Assembly (NCBI RefSeq): GCF_019795105.1
Contig: NZ_JAIMFO010000006.1
Span: forward strand, 186,001-250,000
DNA: 64,000 nucleotides
DNA from: Collinsella ureilytica
Lineage (GTDB): Bacteria; Actinomycetota; Coriobacteriia; Coriobacteriales; Coriobacteriaceae
Direction of reading: 5' to 3'
In this document: one piece after another, positions 16,937 through 25,252 of the stretch
Position numbering within the stretch: position 1 is the first letter of the stretch
Layout: every line of letters begins with the position of its first letter
Made by a program: the position numbers and the translations under genes
Notes under the pieces: generated by a model
The model's database searches: none
Seen by the model: only the letters and a program-made list of their open reading frames with translations
What the model was told of the DNA's origin: nothing

Positions 16937-17833
16937 TTAGCTTACTGAGCAGGTTGGCTCACTACCATCCGCCCGACCAGCAAACGTGGTAATGACCTTT
17001 TCTGCATCTACAAGCAAACGCTCGTAGGCTACCCTCGTGAGATCATGCCAATACACCACACGCTCAGATCCAGCTTGGCGCACCAGTTCTGCAGCGGCTT
17101 CTCCAGCAAACTTAGCGCCGTAGGTGTAATAGTTAATCTTTCGAATACCCGCAGCAATCGCCTTTTGATAATCAGCATCAGAAACGCCAGAACCACCGTG
17201 CATAACCAGCGGAACGCCCGCGTGAGCACGAACCTGCTCAAGCACCTCAAATGACAAATGAGGCTCTCCTTTATACAGCCCATGCACCGTGCCAAACGAG
17301 CATGCAAGGATATCCAGACCAGTATCTGCTACAAACTGAGCTGCCTGCGCAGGATCAGTGTACACAGCAGCTTGCTGCGGGGCAGTCTGCTCACCCTCAA
17401 CCACATCACCCTCGCGCGAACCCATGCTTCCCAGCTCACACTCAAGCCCGCAGTCAAAAGGCGCACACATAGCCGCAGCACGAGCGGAATTTGCAACGTT
17501 CTCTTCATAGGGCAGCATGGAGCCATCGTACATGGCTCCGGTAAAGCCCATCTCAAGCGCACGACGCATATAGGAGAGGTGCTCACAGTGATCAAGATGA
17601 ACACAGATCTGCGCTTCAGATCGCGCAGCCAACGCAATCATGGCAGGGCCCATCACATCAAGTGGAACAATGTTTTCGTGCACCTCAGCATGTTGCAAAA
17701 TAACCGGGAGTCCTGTCTTTTCTGCGGCATCAATCGCCGCTCGAGCAGCCTCAAGACTCGGCACGTTGAATGCAGCAATTGCAATTTGTGCCTGTTCGGC
17801 TATCGCACAGATATCACGTAAATTAATCAGCAT
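16937..17833 (-). CDS. Class II fructose/tagatose-bisphosphate aldolase family protein
   Basis: This 298-residue zinc aldolase resembles GatY/KbaY/FbaA. Visible motifs are AFNVPSLEAARA, HLDHCEH (zinc His and catalytic Asp), ECELGSMG, FGTVHGLYKG and MHGGSGVSD. Such enzymes split a ketose bisphosphate into dihydroxyacetone phosphate and an aldehyde. It starts at 17833 after AAGGGG; a longer in-frame start at 17848 lacks that site. It sits in PTS cluster 1 next to a FucA-like aldolase and a TIM-like isomerase, so it probably cleaves the sugar phosphate made by this cluster. Confidence 0.88.
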   Translation of the reverse strand: MLINLRDICAIAEQAQIAIAAFNVPSLEAARAAIDAAEKTGLPVILQHAEVHENIVPLDVMGPAMIALAARSEAQICVHLDHCEHLSYMRRALEMGFTGAMYDGSMLPYEENVANSARAAAMCAPFDCGLECELGSMGSREGDVVEGEQTAPQQAAVYTDPAQAAQFVADTGLDILACSFGTVHGLYKGEPHLSFEVLEQVRAHAGVPLVMHGGSGVSDADYQKAIAAGIRKINYYTYGAKFAGEAAAELVRQAGSERVVYWHDLTRVAYERLLVDAEKVITTFAGRADGSEPTCSVS

Positions 17834-17914
17834 GAAAACCCCTTTCAACCGTAGATTCTCTCTTGCTTCTTACTATCAACTCACAAATTAAGCCTGCACT
17901 CTTACACTGCGTTC

Positions 17915-18571
17915 TTACTGAGTAGCCTCAGGTGTTTGACCATATCTATGAAATACCGCAACCGCTTCTTTTATCTGTGCCTCGGTCATCGTGGCCATGG
18001 GGCGTCCCGTAGACATAGCAACTGCCACCGTTTTTGCAGCCTCTTCCAGATAAATACATGAGTAGAGAGCCTGCTTCAGATCACGACCAACCGCTATAAC
18101 ACCGTGGTGCTTCAAGACAACCGCCAGCCGATCACCAAGTGACCGCACTGCCTCTACACCCATAGACAAGCTGCCCGGATCCCCATATGCCGCCACTGCC
18201 ACTGGCCCTTCGGTAGCATTCGCCATCGTTGACAAGTTGCAGGGAATTTCATCCATGACAAGACCTAAGCCAGTAGCATACGGCTGGTGTGTATGGATAA
18301 TTGCATGCACCTCGGGCTTATGCTGAAAAATATAGAGGAGCGCCTCGGTATCCACGGACACCTTCCGCTTACCCTCAACAACCGTGCCCGCCGAATCAAC
18401 CACCAACACATCCTCGGGCACCATGTCGTCATAGATCATTCCAGAAGGAGTGACAAGAATTTCATCTTGAGACATCCTCCAACTTACATTGCCACCAGAG
18501 AGCGCAATGAGGCCATATCGATCGAGTTTCTTCGCTGCCTCAAGTACCATCTCTTTTTCTTTTTCAAACAT
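17915..18571 (-). CDS. Class II aldolase/adducin family protein (L-fuculose-phosphate aldolase-like)
   Basis: This 218-residue protein matches FucA/AraD-type aldolases and epimerases. Motifs are SGGNVSWR for phosphate binding, the zinc ligands in IHTHQPYA, and LKHHGVIAVG. It would cleave a ketose 1-phosphate to dihydroxyacetone phosphate and an aldehyde, or epimerise a pentulose phosphate. The start at 18571 follows AAGGAG; the open frame reaches 18619 but has no ribosome site there. Two different aldolases in one PTS operon suggests two cleavage steps or two substrates. Confidence 0.87.
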   Translation of the reverse strand: MFEKEKEMVLEAAKKLDRYGLIALSGGNVSWRMSQDEILVTPSGMIYDDMVPEDVLVVDSAGTVVEGKRKVSVDTEALLYIFQHKPEVHAIIHTHQPYATGLGLVMDEIPCNLSTMANATEGPVAVAAYGDPGSLSMGVEAVRSLGDRLAVVLKHHGVIAVGRDLKQALYSCIYLEEAAKTVAVAMSTGRPMATMTEAQIKEAVAVFHRYGQTPEATQ

Positions 18572-18643
18572 TCTTGCTCCTTTTTGAATGAGAACGAGAC
18601 GCAGCATGAGCGCGCACATAAGCCCAGAAATGCTCCAGTACTT

Positions 18644-19186
18644 TTATATATGAGGCTGTGCTTTTGCTGTCTGAGCTTGTGTATCCTTGGCCTTCGCTTT
18701 AGGATTCGTCCGCTTCTGCACGCTGCTCGTTCTTCGCGCGTATGCCTTGAGCGTATTGGGATGCATCTTATATTCCAGATCGCATATTTTTTGGAAGAGC
18801 TCTCGTCCCTCTGTCATCACACGCGTCTGCAACCAGTATCTTCCCCGCAGCATGCCGCCGCCGTTGATGCGTATATACATCTTTCCCGCACTGGGAAACT
18901 CACGCACACGAAAACTCTGAATCTGTGCCAACTCCCAGTGATCAGTTCTTCCCCAGGCAGAAAACTCAATTGCTTCCTCATCAAGTGCAACAGTCTGAGG
19001 GTTCGAAATTGCAATAAAGGTATTCCACAGCTGATAGACGGCCGGCACCATAAGGACAAGCATGATTCCTGGATAGAATCCTCGATACGCCAAGATGGGG
19101 GCAACAACGACTACCGCACCAGATAACAGGCCTGTGAGCAGTACTTCGATTACAAAATACCTTCTTATATAGCTATAACGTTTCAT
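18644..19186 (-). CDS. Membrane protein with two N-terminal helices and a PH-like domain, unknown role
   Basis: I do not recognise a named family. The 180-residue protein has a basic N-terminus, two hydrophobic segments (about residues 13-30 and 35-55), then a soluble part with beta-strand patterns like bacterial PH domains, and a Lys/Gln/Ala-rich tail. ATG at 19186 follows GGGGAGAAGC. It lies between the IIC and aldolase genes on the same strand, so it is probably cotranscribed, yet such proteins are not normally part of sugar PTS clusters. Confidence 0.6.
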   Translation of the reverse strand: MKRYSYIRRYFVIEVLLTGLLSGAVVVVAPILAYRGFYPGIMLVLMVPAVYQLWNTFIAISNPQTVALDEEAIEFSAWGRTDHWELAQIQSFRVREFPSAGKMYIRINGGGMLRGRYWLQTRVMTEGRELFQKICDLEYKMHPNTLKAYARRTSSVQKRTNPKAKAKDTQAQTAKAQPHI

Positions 19187-19307
19187 GCTTCTCCCCGTAG
19201 CTCGGCGCAACGTTTAGATGAAGCGTCGCGCCGAAGCCAACACGTATACGTGAAATCTGCCGAGCCGATCGGGTTTATAGAGATGAACGAGCCTTCATCG
19301 CGCTGTC

Positions 19308-20711
19308 TCACGCTTCAGCTGCGTGCATCTCACGTGCTTCCTTGAGAATACGACCACGATTCCACACGGCCAGCGCGATCGTGAGAACGCCGACAACAGC
19401 TGCGCCTACATAGCCAAACCAGCCGTTCATGCGTGTAATAATCCAGGTCAGCGGATTCGCTCCATCGCAGATGGAAGAGATCATCGTGTCCGCAGCTCCC
19501 GTAGCTCCCGCAATATCAAACCCAACATTGTTTGCTGCCTGCGTAATAAGCGGAGCCAAATCGGTTGCAATATACAGTCCAATAGTAAGTACAACAATTC
19601 CGATAATAATGCCTCTGAAGCCATTGTTATTCACAATGGGGGTAATCAAAACAAACATCCAAGGCACGACTGCCAAATCTGCGAAAGGCAAAACCTTATT
19701 CCCCGGAAGCAACACGGCGAGAACGATCATGAGAGGAACCAAAATGTATGCGATCGTGAGCGTGGTGGGATGACCAACACCAACTGCAGAATCGAGACCG
19801 ATATAAATCTTTCCACGATTCTTAAAGCGCTCCTGCACAAAGCTCGACGCAGAATCACTAATAGGGATTAAGCCCTCCATGAGCAAGGCAGCCATCTTGG
19901 GGATGAGCACCAATACGGCACCGAGCGATACACCCGTGGTAAGTACCTTAATAATCGATTCTTGCACCATAGCGGAATCCCAATATGCCAAACCGCCAAT
20001 CGTGAGACCAATAACCGAACCAATGATCATCGGCTCACCGAAGATACCAAACTTCTGCTGCATCTCATCGATGTTGATATCGATATCGCGAACGCCAGGA
20101 ATACGATCAAAGATGGCATTAAAAAGCATAGCAATGGGCGCATATGCCGTGGTAAATCCATGAGGCAGAGAAACACCAGGCATGCCGAGCGACTTCTCTA
20201 CCTGCGGTGCCGTATAGTCTCCGAGCACCATGATGATGATCATATTCAGAACTGCAGCGATAATACCTAAAGCCAGGTTGTCGGTAACGATCGCAACTAG
20301 GGCACCGGTAAAAGCAAAGTGCCAATAGTCCCAAATGTCTACATCAACCGTTTGTGTCGTATTGGTCAGCAGCATCACGATATTCACGATGAGACCAAGT
20401 GGAATGATGATCGTTCCCACAACTGATCCCATAGCAATTGCTGCTGCAGCTGGCCAGCCTACGTCAATGACTGAGAGATTGAAGCCGAACCGCTCAATCA
20501 TCTCTTGCACTGCTGGTGCCAAGGTAGTACCCAGCAGGCTATTGATAACGAGGTTCAGGCCAATAAAACCAATACCAACGGTGAGACCGGCGCGCAGGCT
20601 CTTTCCAAAACCAGCGCCGAGCACACATCCAAGAATGGTAATGACGATGGGCATAACCACTGATACACCCAAAGAACTAATGAATGAAAAGAAACCTAAT
20701 ACTGCATCCAT
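19308..20711 (-). CDS. PTS galactitol-family transporter subunit IIC
   Basis: This 467-residue multi-pass membrane protein matches GatC: it has PIVITILGCVLGAGFGKSL and LTVGIGFIGLNLVIN near its start, GEPMIIGSVIG in the middle and PGNKVLPFADLAVVP later. It forms the channel and sugar site of the PTS. ATG at 20711 follows AAGGGG at a slightly long spacing. Its own IIB lies upstream but 368 bp away, an unusually wide gap within an operon. Confidence 0.92.
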   Translation of the reverse strand: MDAVLGFFSFISSLGVSVVMPIVITILGCVLGAGFGKSLRAGLTVGIGFIGLNLVINSLLGTTLAPAVQEMIERFGFNLSVIDVGWPAAAAIAMGSVVGTIIIPLGLIVNIVMLLTNTTQTVDVDIWDYWHFAFTGALVAIVTDNLALGIIAAVLNMIIIMVLGDYTAPQVEKSLGMPGVSLPHGFTTAYAPIAMLFNAIFDRIPGVRDIDINIDEMQQKFGIFGEPMIIGSVIGLTIGGLAYWDSAMVQESIIKVLTTGVSLGAVLVLIPKMAALLMEGLIPISDSASSFVQERFKNRGKIYIGLDSAVGVGHPTTLTIAYILVPLMIVLAVLLPGNKVLPFADLAVVPWMFVLITPIVNNNGFRGIIIGIVVLTIGLYIATDLAPLITQAANNVGFDIAGATGAADTMISSICDGANPLTWIITRMNGWFGYVGAAVVGVLTIALAVWNRGRILKEAREMHAAEA

Positions 20712-21079
20712 TTCAGCGACCCCTTGTCTTGTCTGGAGGAGCCATATCGAAGCCAATCGTCAGACACCCAATTATCTGAAAGGCTCCCTCAGTACCGTGA
20801 TGCCAGTGCCGTATGTATAGCTAGGCGAAACCCTATCCCGCTCAGCTACACATCACATGAAGCGGACAATCCTTGTTTTTAATACCTGTTTTGAATACTG
20901 GATGATCGCGTTCCTGCTTGGACTCAGCTGCCGTTCCATGCAAGAACAAAGTTTGTGAGTACCGAACAGCTCCTAGGTTAGCTGATCGACTGCTCATTGA
21001 TAGACTTACTGCATCGTGCGTGCACACACGACTGCAGAGCGCTTTCAATAGCCGATGAGATACACGAGTGATCGCTCAG
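20712..21079. other. Wide gap between IIB and IIC genes, no gene seen
   Basis: Small open frames here lack ribosome sites and resemble no known protein. No clear terminator or -10/-35 pair was found. A second promoter for the distal part of the operon, or a lost gene, could explain the spacing. Confidence 0.35.
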
Positions 21080-21364
21080 CTACTCGTTCATGAGACGAAC
21101 AATTTCTTGTTCGGCAGCATCAACGCCAACGCCTGTTAGATAAGGAATTCCATTCACATAGGGACATTTTAGCCCGGCCGGTGCCATGGTAGTGGCGATT
21201 AAGAAATCATAGTTTGCCGACTTAGCCGGAGCCTCGGAGACCTTGCATTGAGTAATCTCAAATTGACCTGCAAAGCCTTTGCTGTTAAGCATTTCTTCAA
21301 CTTTTTTATTTACCGCCGTCGATGTACAGATTCCCGAACCACAGGCCAACAATATCTTCTTCAT
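21080..21364 (-). CDS. PTS galactitol-family subunit IIB
   Basis: This 94-residue protein begins MKKILLACGSGICTST, where the first Cys in the P-loop-like CGSGICTST is the phosphorylated residue of GatB-type IIB domains. The start is preceded by AGGAGGAGC. It takes phosphate from IIA and gives it to the sugar in IIC. It is in cluster 1, downstream of the TIM-like and YjbQ genes. Confidence 0.92.
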   Translation of the reverse strand: MKKILLACGSGICTSTAVNKKVEEMLNSKGFAGQFEITQCKVSEAPAKSANYDFLIATTMAPAGLKCPYVNGIPYLTGVGVDAAEQEIVRLMNE

Positions 21365-21388
21365 CGTGCTCCTCCTTAGTATTGAGTA

Positions 21389-21910
21389 CTACTCCCCTAT
21401 CACGCAGACCTTGGCGCGGCGCGTTCTGGGACGCGTGCGATCAAAATCTACGAAGAAGATGCTTGCAAGACCGTTCATTTCTAGCTTGCCATCTGCAACT
21501 TCAAAGGTTTGGCTGCTTCCAATAAGCGTTGAGCGCAAATGCGCATCTCCGTTCCAGAGCATGGTGCGATCAAGATTTGGTAGCCACGACTCTGGATCAG
21601 GCCAGGATTCAACCTCTTCAAAATGTTGCACACCTGGGTAGCGGTAGGTGTTCCAGTCATGTTGTTCGGGGAAGATCCGGTTCAGGCCTTCACTTAAGTC
21701 TGCCTGCAAAAAGGTGTCTCCCGAAGGCGTGTGATCGTGGTCAAATTCCTCTGAGAATACAGCGCAGGTTGTATGACATGAAATGACCGTCACGATGCCC
21801 TCTTGCACACCCGATGCAGCTACAACCTCTGCTACCTCGTCTGTAATGTCTACATACGTGGGCTTCCCGGCTTCTGTCTCCATACTGATAACGTCTTTGT
21901 ACACAGCCAT
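21389..21910 (-). CDS. YjbQ (UPF0047) family protein
   Basis: This 173-residue protein shows the family pattern CHTTCAVFSEE, a YPGVQHFEE segment, LIGSSQTFEV and FFVDFDRTRPR. YjbQ proteins have been linked to a weak secondary thiamine-phosphate synthase activity, but their true role is unclear. ATG at 21910 follows AGGAGG. It sits 2 bp after the TIM-like gene and 24 bp before IIB, inside a sugar operon, which suggests that it acts on a phosphorylated sugar intermediate. Confidence 0.85.
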   Translation of the reverse strand: MAVYKDVISMETEAGKPTYVDITDEVAEVVAASGVQEGIVTVISCHTTCAVFSEEFDHDHTPSGDTFLQADLSEGLNRIFPEQHDWNTYRYPGVQHFEEVESWPDPESWLPNLDRTMLWNGDAHLRSTLIGSSQTFEVADGKLEMNGLASIFFVDFDRTRPRTRRAKVCVIGE

Positions 21911-21912
21911 GT

Positions 21913-22617
21913 TTATGCCTCCTGACAAAAATCCGTACGCGCGCGATCAAGCGCTGCGAACATCTCATCAAGGGCAGCAAAGGGATCTGGGGCAGCCACG
22001 ATTCCCGATGTGCCACCGGTACCATCGGCACCAAACTTGATGGCGTTATACACATCTTCACCTGACGAGATGCCCGCCGCTTGCAAGACCTGTGTCGTAG
22101 GCGAGATGGCTTTGACTGCCTTGGTAGAGCTTCGCATATAGGCCTCATCTGCTGTCGTGCCGGTTCCAATCAAACCAGTCAGTTCACAGACCATGACATC
22201 AGGTTTAAGCCCTGCGATCCATCTACCCTCTTCAACAGAATCAGCGCAAACAACTGTAAGAATGCCAACCTCGTTTGCGCGCTCAATAACCGCTGCCAGC
22301 TCATGCACGCCGGAAGGGTTTTCTGCATGATTTAAAAAGGTAGCGCGCACTCCTGCCTCTGCCAGTGCCTCGGGCAAAACATGTCCCATGCCACGTCCTG
22401 GCTTTAAACTCTCCATGAACTGTGCGCAGGGGATGAGATGCGGACATGCATCAATCACACGCGGCAAATCGATGAGCTGAGCGGTAAACAAAACGTCAAA
22501 ATCATAGGCTGCCGCGAGCTCATCCGCCTTGCGCGCAAGACGCAGGAGCTCCTCTCCATACAGGTATGACTTTGGGTTTACAACAAAAAACGGGGCTCTG
22601 AGCTTTGCCTTTTCCAT
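21913..22617 (-). CDS. Triose-phosphate isomerase family protein, likely sugar-phosphate isomerase
   Basis: This 234-residue protein is TIM-like: FFVVNPKSYLYG (Asn and Lys near the start), FLNHAENP (catalytic His), VCELTGLIGTG (Glu and GTG loop) and AGISSGEDVY. Divergent members of this family act on other ketose phosphates, such as erythrulose phosphate in erythritol breakdown. It is the first gene of cluster 1, with an operator-like repeat just upstream, and is unlikely to be the glycolytic TpiA. The start at 22617 follows GGGAAGG. Confidence 0.85.
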   Translation of the reverse strand: MEKAKLRAPFFVVNPKSYLYGEELLRLARKADELAAAYDFDVLFTAQLIDLPRVIDACPHLIPCAQFMESLKPGRGMGHVLPEALAEAGVRATFLNHAENPSGVHELAAVIERANEVGILTVVCADSVEEGRWIAGLKPDVMVCELTGLIGTGTTADEAYMRSSTKAVKAISPTTQVLQAAGISSGEDVYNAIKFGADGTGGTSGIVAAPDPFAALDEMFAALDRARTDFCQEA

Positions 22618-22677
22618 GACACCGACCTTCCCTCTTGATTCGGATCGATCTTCAGCGGCGACATCCAACGGAATACA

Positions 22678-22703
22678 AGTTGTATATTTTCTTCTATACA
22701 ACT
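22678..22703. promoter_or_regulatory. Inverted-repeat operator ahead of PTS cluster 1
   Basis: AGTTGTATA (22678-22686) and TATACAACT (22695-22703) are a perfect 9-bp inverted repeat with an 8-bp spacer, 61 bp upstream of the TIM-like start. GntR/HutC regulators commonly bind GTnTAnAC-like palindromes. The rest of the 375-bp gap 22618-22992 shows no gene; a half-site AACAACTT lies near 22723. Confidence 0.6.
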
Positions 22704-22992
22704 AATTGTCTACACCATACTGAACAACTTTAGCCGTATCAAGAGGATCAGCGCGAGCGGTATGAGTTTGTCGCTGAGCGGTATTTGAGCAAAAAAGACT
22801 GAGTTGGGCTGCATTGGATCACCGATAACCGGGGCATTTGTTTCAGGAATGCGCAGTGAGAGAGCCGCTACCAGGATCACCCGATAGGCACGCGTACAGA
22901 AATTGGACTCGGAGGCTCTGCATACAGGGTCACTGTCAATATCCTCCGGGACGCAAGCGCCTCTGTGTTCTGAGATGCTTAATCGAGCTGTA

Positions 22993-23772
22993 TTAGTCGG
23001 GCTGTACCGCAGTGCCTACAACCGATTGGCCAGGCGTAAACCAAGTGCTGCACCACTCAATGGGTGTTCCATCTTCAAGAGAAATAACCTGCTCCAGCAT
23101 GAGCAAGGCCGCTGACTCATCACAGTCTAATAACTCTCCATGCTCACTGCCTGCAACACGAGCGGTATAGCGCATATCAGAGGTTTTAATTTTTCTTTTT
23201 GAGCATTGCTGCACAGCATTAAAGAGAGACTCCTGGGTGTAATCAATATCTTGCAAGCCAGCACACTCGCGGAGATTCAGCCAGCTCTCTTGGCAGATAA
23301 TTGGGATATTATCCACGCTTCTGACGCGCCGCATAAACATGACCGTGCAACCAATCGGCACCTTAAGAGCGCTCGCAACATCGTCTGATGCAGGACCTAT
23401 CCATTGATCAACTACGCGCGTTGTGAAGTCTTTTCCTTGTGCCTTTAAAGAATCTGCAAACGAGAGCGGTCTGCCGCCAACGGGGTGAGCAATGCCGGGT
23501 TCAGAAACATAGGTTCCGCTCCCTCGTACTTGATGCAGCATCCCTTCATCAACCAGCAATTTGAGTGCTTTTCGCACGGTGCCTCGCGCCACCTCAAACA
23601 TCGACATGAGTGCATGCTCAGAAGGGATCCGATCCCCCGCTCGCCACTCTTTTGCATAAACCTTTTCTCGAATAAAGTCTGCAAGCTGGAGATAAAGGAG
23701 CTTTTCCGTATCTCGATCACCTTGAGCTTGCTGTGCGCACCCGTTGCAATTCGCCGCTAGTTTTTTCTGCAT
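22993..23772 (-). CDS. GntR/HutC-family transcription regulator with UTRA domain
   Basis: This 259-residue protein has a winged helix at about residues 25-90 (ADFIREKVYAKEWRAGDRIP, then SEHALMSMFEVARGTVRKAL). A UTRA sensor domain follows, with GRPLSFADSLKAQG and RRVRSVDNIPIICQESWL. UTRA domains bind small sugars or amino sugars and release the operator. The start is uncertain: ATG at 23772 or TTG at 23823. It lies between two PTS clusters and could control one or both; the repeat at 22678-22703 is the best candidate site. Confidence 0.9.
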   Translation of the reverse strand: MQKKLAANCNGCAQQAQGDRDTEKLLYLQLADFIREKVYAKEWRAGDRIPSEHALMSMFEVARGTVRKALKLLVDEGMLHQVRGSGTYVSEPGIAHPVGGRPLSFADSLKAQGKDFTTRVVDQWIGPASDDVASALKVPIGCTVMFMRRVRSVDNIPIICQESWLNLRECAGLQDIDYTQESLFNAVQQCSKRKIKTSDMRYTARVAGSEHGELLDCDESAALLMLEQVISLEDGTPIEWCSTWFTPGQSVVGTAVQPD

Positions 23773-24241
23773 CTCGAGGCTCGTATCTCTTCTATGTATC
23801 TCTTCAATTGTTGAAACGGTCAAATCTGAGCGGACGTGAGCACGCCATCAGAAATGAGACCATCCATGTATATATCAAAGCTGTTTGAGTATACGTGTGT
23901 ACAACTTAATGCACAAGTTTAGGGCATCGAGAAAGTGTCTGCGGTGGTGTAAGCCGCATGGGAGTGGGGCAGAGATATTGAGCGCGCTCTCGCAAACAGC
24001 ATATTGAAGCCCAGCAGCATGTAAGGATCAGCACTCATTGGTGGACATACCTTCACCAAGTCGATACCTTAGATAAGTTAAGACAGTCTCTTACCTTGCG
24101 TCGCAGCTACATACTGTATATGTAGGCATTCGATAAACCTCGAAACACCTCTCTCAATGAGTTCATCTATAGTATACGATCAGGCCAACAGCGATAAGAC
24201 GTTACACGAGCACTCTACTATGACTTGCTATGGAGAAAGAC
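23773..24241. other. Divergent regulatory gap between gntR and PTS cluster 2
   Basis: No gene is seen. TGTACAACT (23898-23906) is one base different from the cluster 1 operator half-site. A second palindrome is described at 24107-24125. Promoters for gntR and for the dehydrogenase should lie here, but no consensus pair was clear. Confidence 0.4.
24107..24125. promoter_or_regulatory. Palindrome CTACATA-N5-TATGTAG ahead of the dehydrogenase gene
   Basis: CTACATA (24107-24113) and TATGTAG (24119-24125) form a perfect inverted repeat, 117 bp upstream of the start at 24242. It contains TACATACT, which recurs at the cluster 2 promoter at 25526-25579. TATATG next to it could be part of a -10. Confidence 0.5.
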
Positions 24242-25252
24242 ATGGGTTCGAATTGGATTGTTTGTTCTACGGCAGTAACCTTCGGGCGTGGATCAAGCGA
24301 ACCAATTGAGCGTCTTAAAGCGGCCGGATGCGAGGTACGGCTCAATCCGTTTGGAAGGCCTCTCACAAAATCTGAAATGCTTGATTTTGCGGGAGATGCT
24401 GACGCTATTATCCTAGGTAACGATGATCTGACAACGAGCGTCATTCGCCGACTTAAAAGACTGAAGATTATTGCTCGTTACGGAGTCGGCTTCGATGGGG
24501 TGGACGTCGCTGAAGCCCGCGCGCTTGGTATTGAAGTGACCTATGCCCCCGCTTCAAACCGAGAAGAAACGGCGGATTTCACCTTCGGACTCATTCTCGA
24601 CCTAGAGCGTCACATTTCGCAGATGGTGATCGATACCCGCTCAGGTGGATGGACTAAACTGACCGGCAGAAGCCTGTATGGCAAGACGATCGGCATCATC
24701 GGTGTTGGACAGATCGGATGCGCCGTTGCCCGAAGGGCAATGGGTTTTGGTATGGACATTCTCGGCTACGATATCGTACATCGTAACGAGGCTACTGTTT
24801 ATGGGGTTGTTTACACTACCCTGAATGATCTGTTAAGAAGAGCTGACATCATTACGATCCACCTACCATTGGACGAAACGACGAAAAATCTAATAGGTGC
24901 ACGTGAACTTAGGCTTGTTAAATCTGGAGCCATTCTTGTCAATACTGCACGCGCAGGCATTGTTCGTCACGGCGCTCTCGACAACGCTCTCCAATCTGGA
25001 CGGTTATCAGGCTTTGCTATCGACGTCTTTTCTACAGAGCCGCCTGAACACCAACCCTATTATGAATATGATAATGTGCTCGTAACCCCACATGTAGCAG
25101 GCAATACCTATGAAAGTAGCCGGCGCATGGGAAATATTGTTGTCGATAATATTCTTGCAGTAATGTCGGGGGTCGACCCGCCTGATCCCATCACACCCCA
25201 GCACTTATACGAATCTATGTTGCTAACCGGTCAACCCGTTAACGACAAGTGA
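24242..25252 (+). CDS. D-isomer-specific 2-hydroxyacid dehydrogenase (phosphoglycerate dehydrogenase-like)
   Basis: This 336-residue protein matches the SerA/LdhA family. It has a flavodoxin-like catalytic half with RYGVGFDGVDV, an NAD-binding motif GVGQIGCAVARRAMG, the catalytic Arg in NTARAGIVRHGAL, Glu in AIDVFSTEPPE and His in VTPHVAGNTYE. It reduces 2-keto acids or oxidises 2-hydroxy acids with NAD(P)H. The start at 24242 has GGAGAAAG upstream; ATG at 24230 is an alternative. It leads PTS cluster 2, though 490 bp and a separate promoter divide it from the aldolase. Role in the pathway is inference. Confidence 0.88.
   Translation: MGSNWIVCSTAVTFGRGSSEPIERLKAAGCEVRLNPFGRPLTKSEMLDFAGDADAIILGNDDLTTSVIRRLKRLKIIARYGVGFDGVDVAEARALGIEVTYAPASNREETADFTFGLILDLERHISQMVIDTRSGGWTKLTGRSLYGKTIGIIGVGQIGCAVARRAMGFGMDILGYDIVHRNEATVYGVVYTTLNDLLRRADIITIHLPLDETTKNLIGARELRLVKSGAILVNTARAGIVRHGALDNALQSGRLSGFAIDVFSTEPPEHQPYYEYDNVLVTPHVAGNTYESSRRMGNIVVDNILAVMSGVDPPDPITPQHLYESMLLTGQPVNDK

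Noticed and set aside
21913-22617. Glycolytic triose-phosphate isomerase
   Set aside because: It is divergent and sits in a regulated sugar operon with PTS and aldolases rather than with glycolysis genes.
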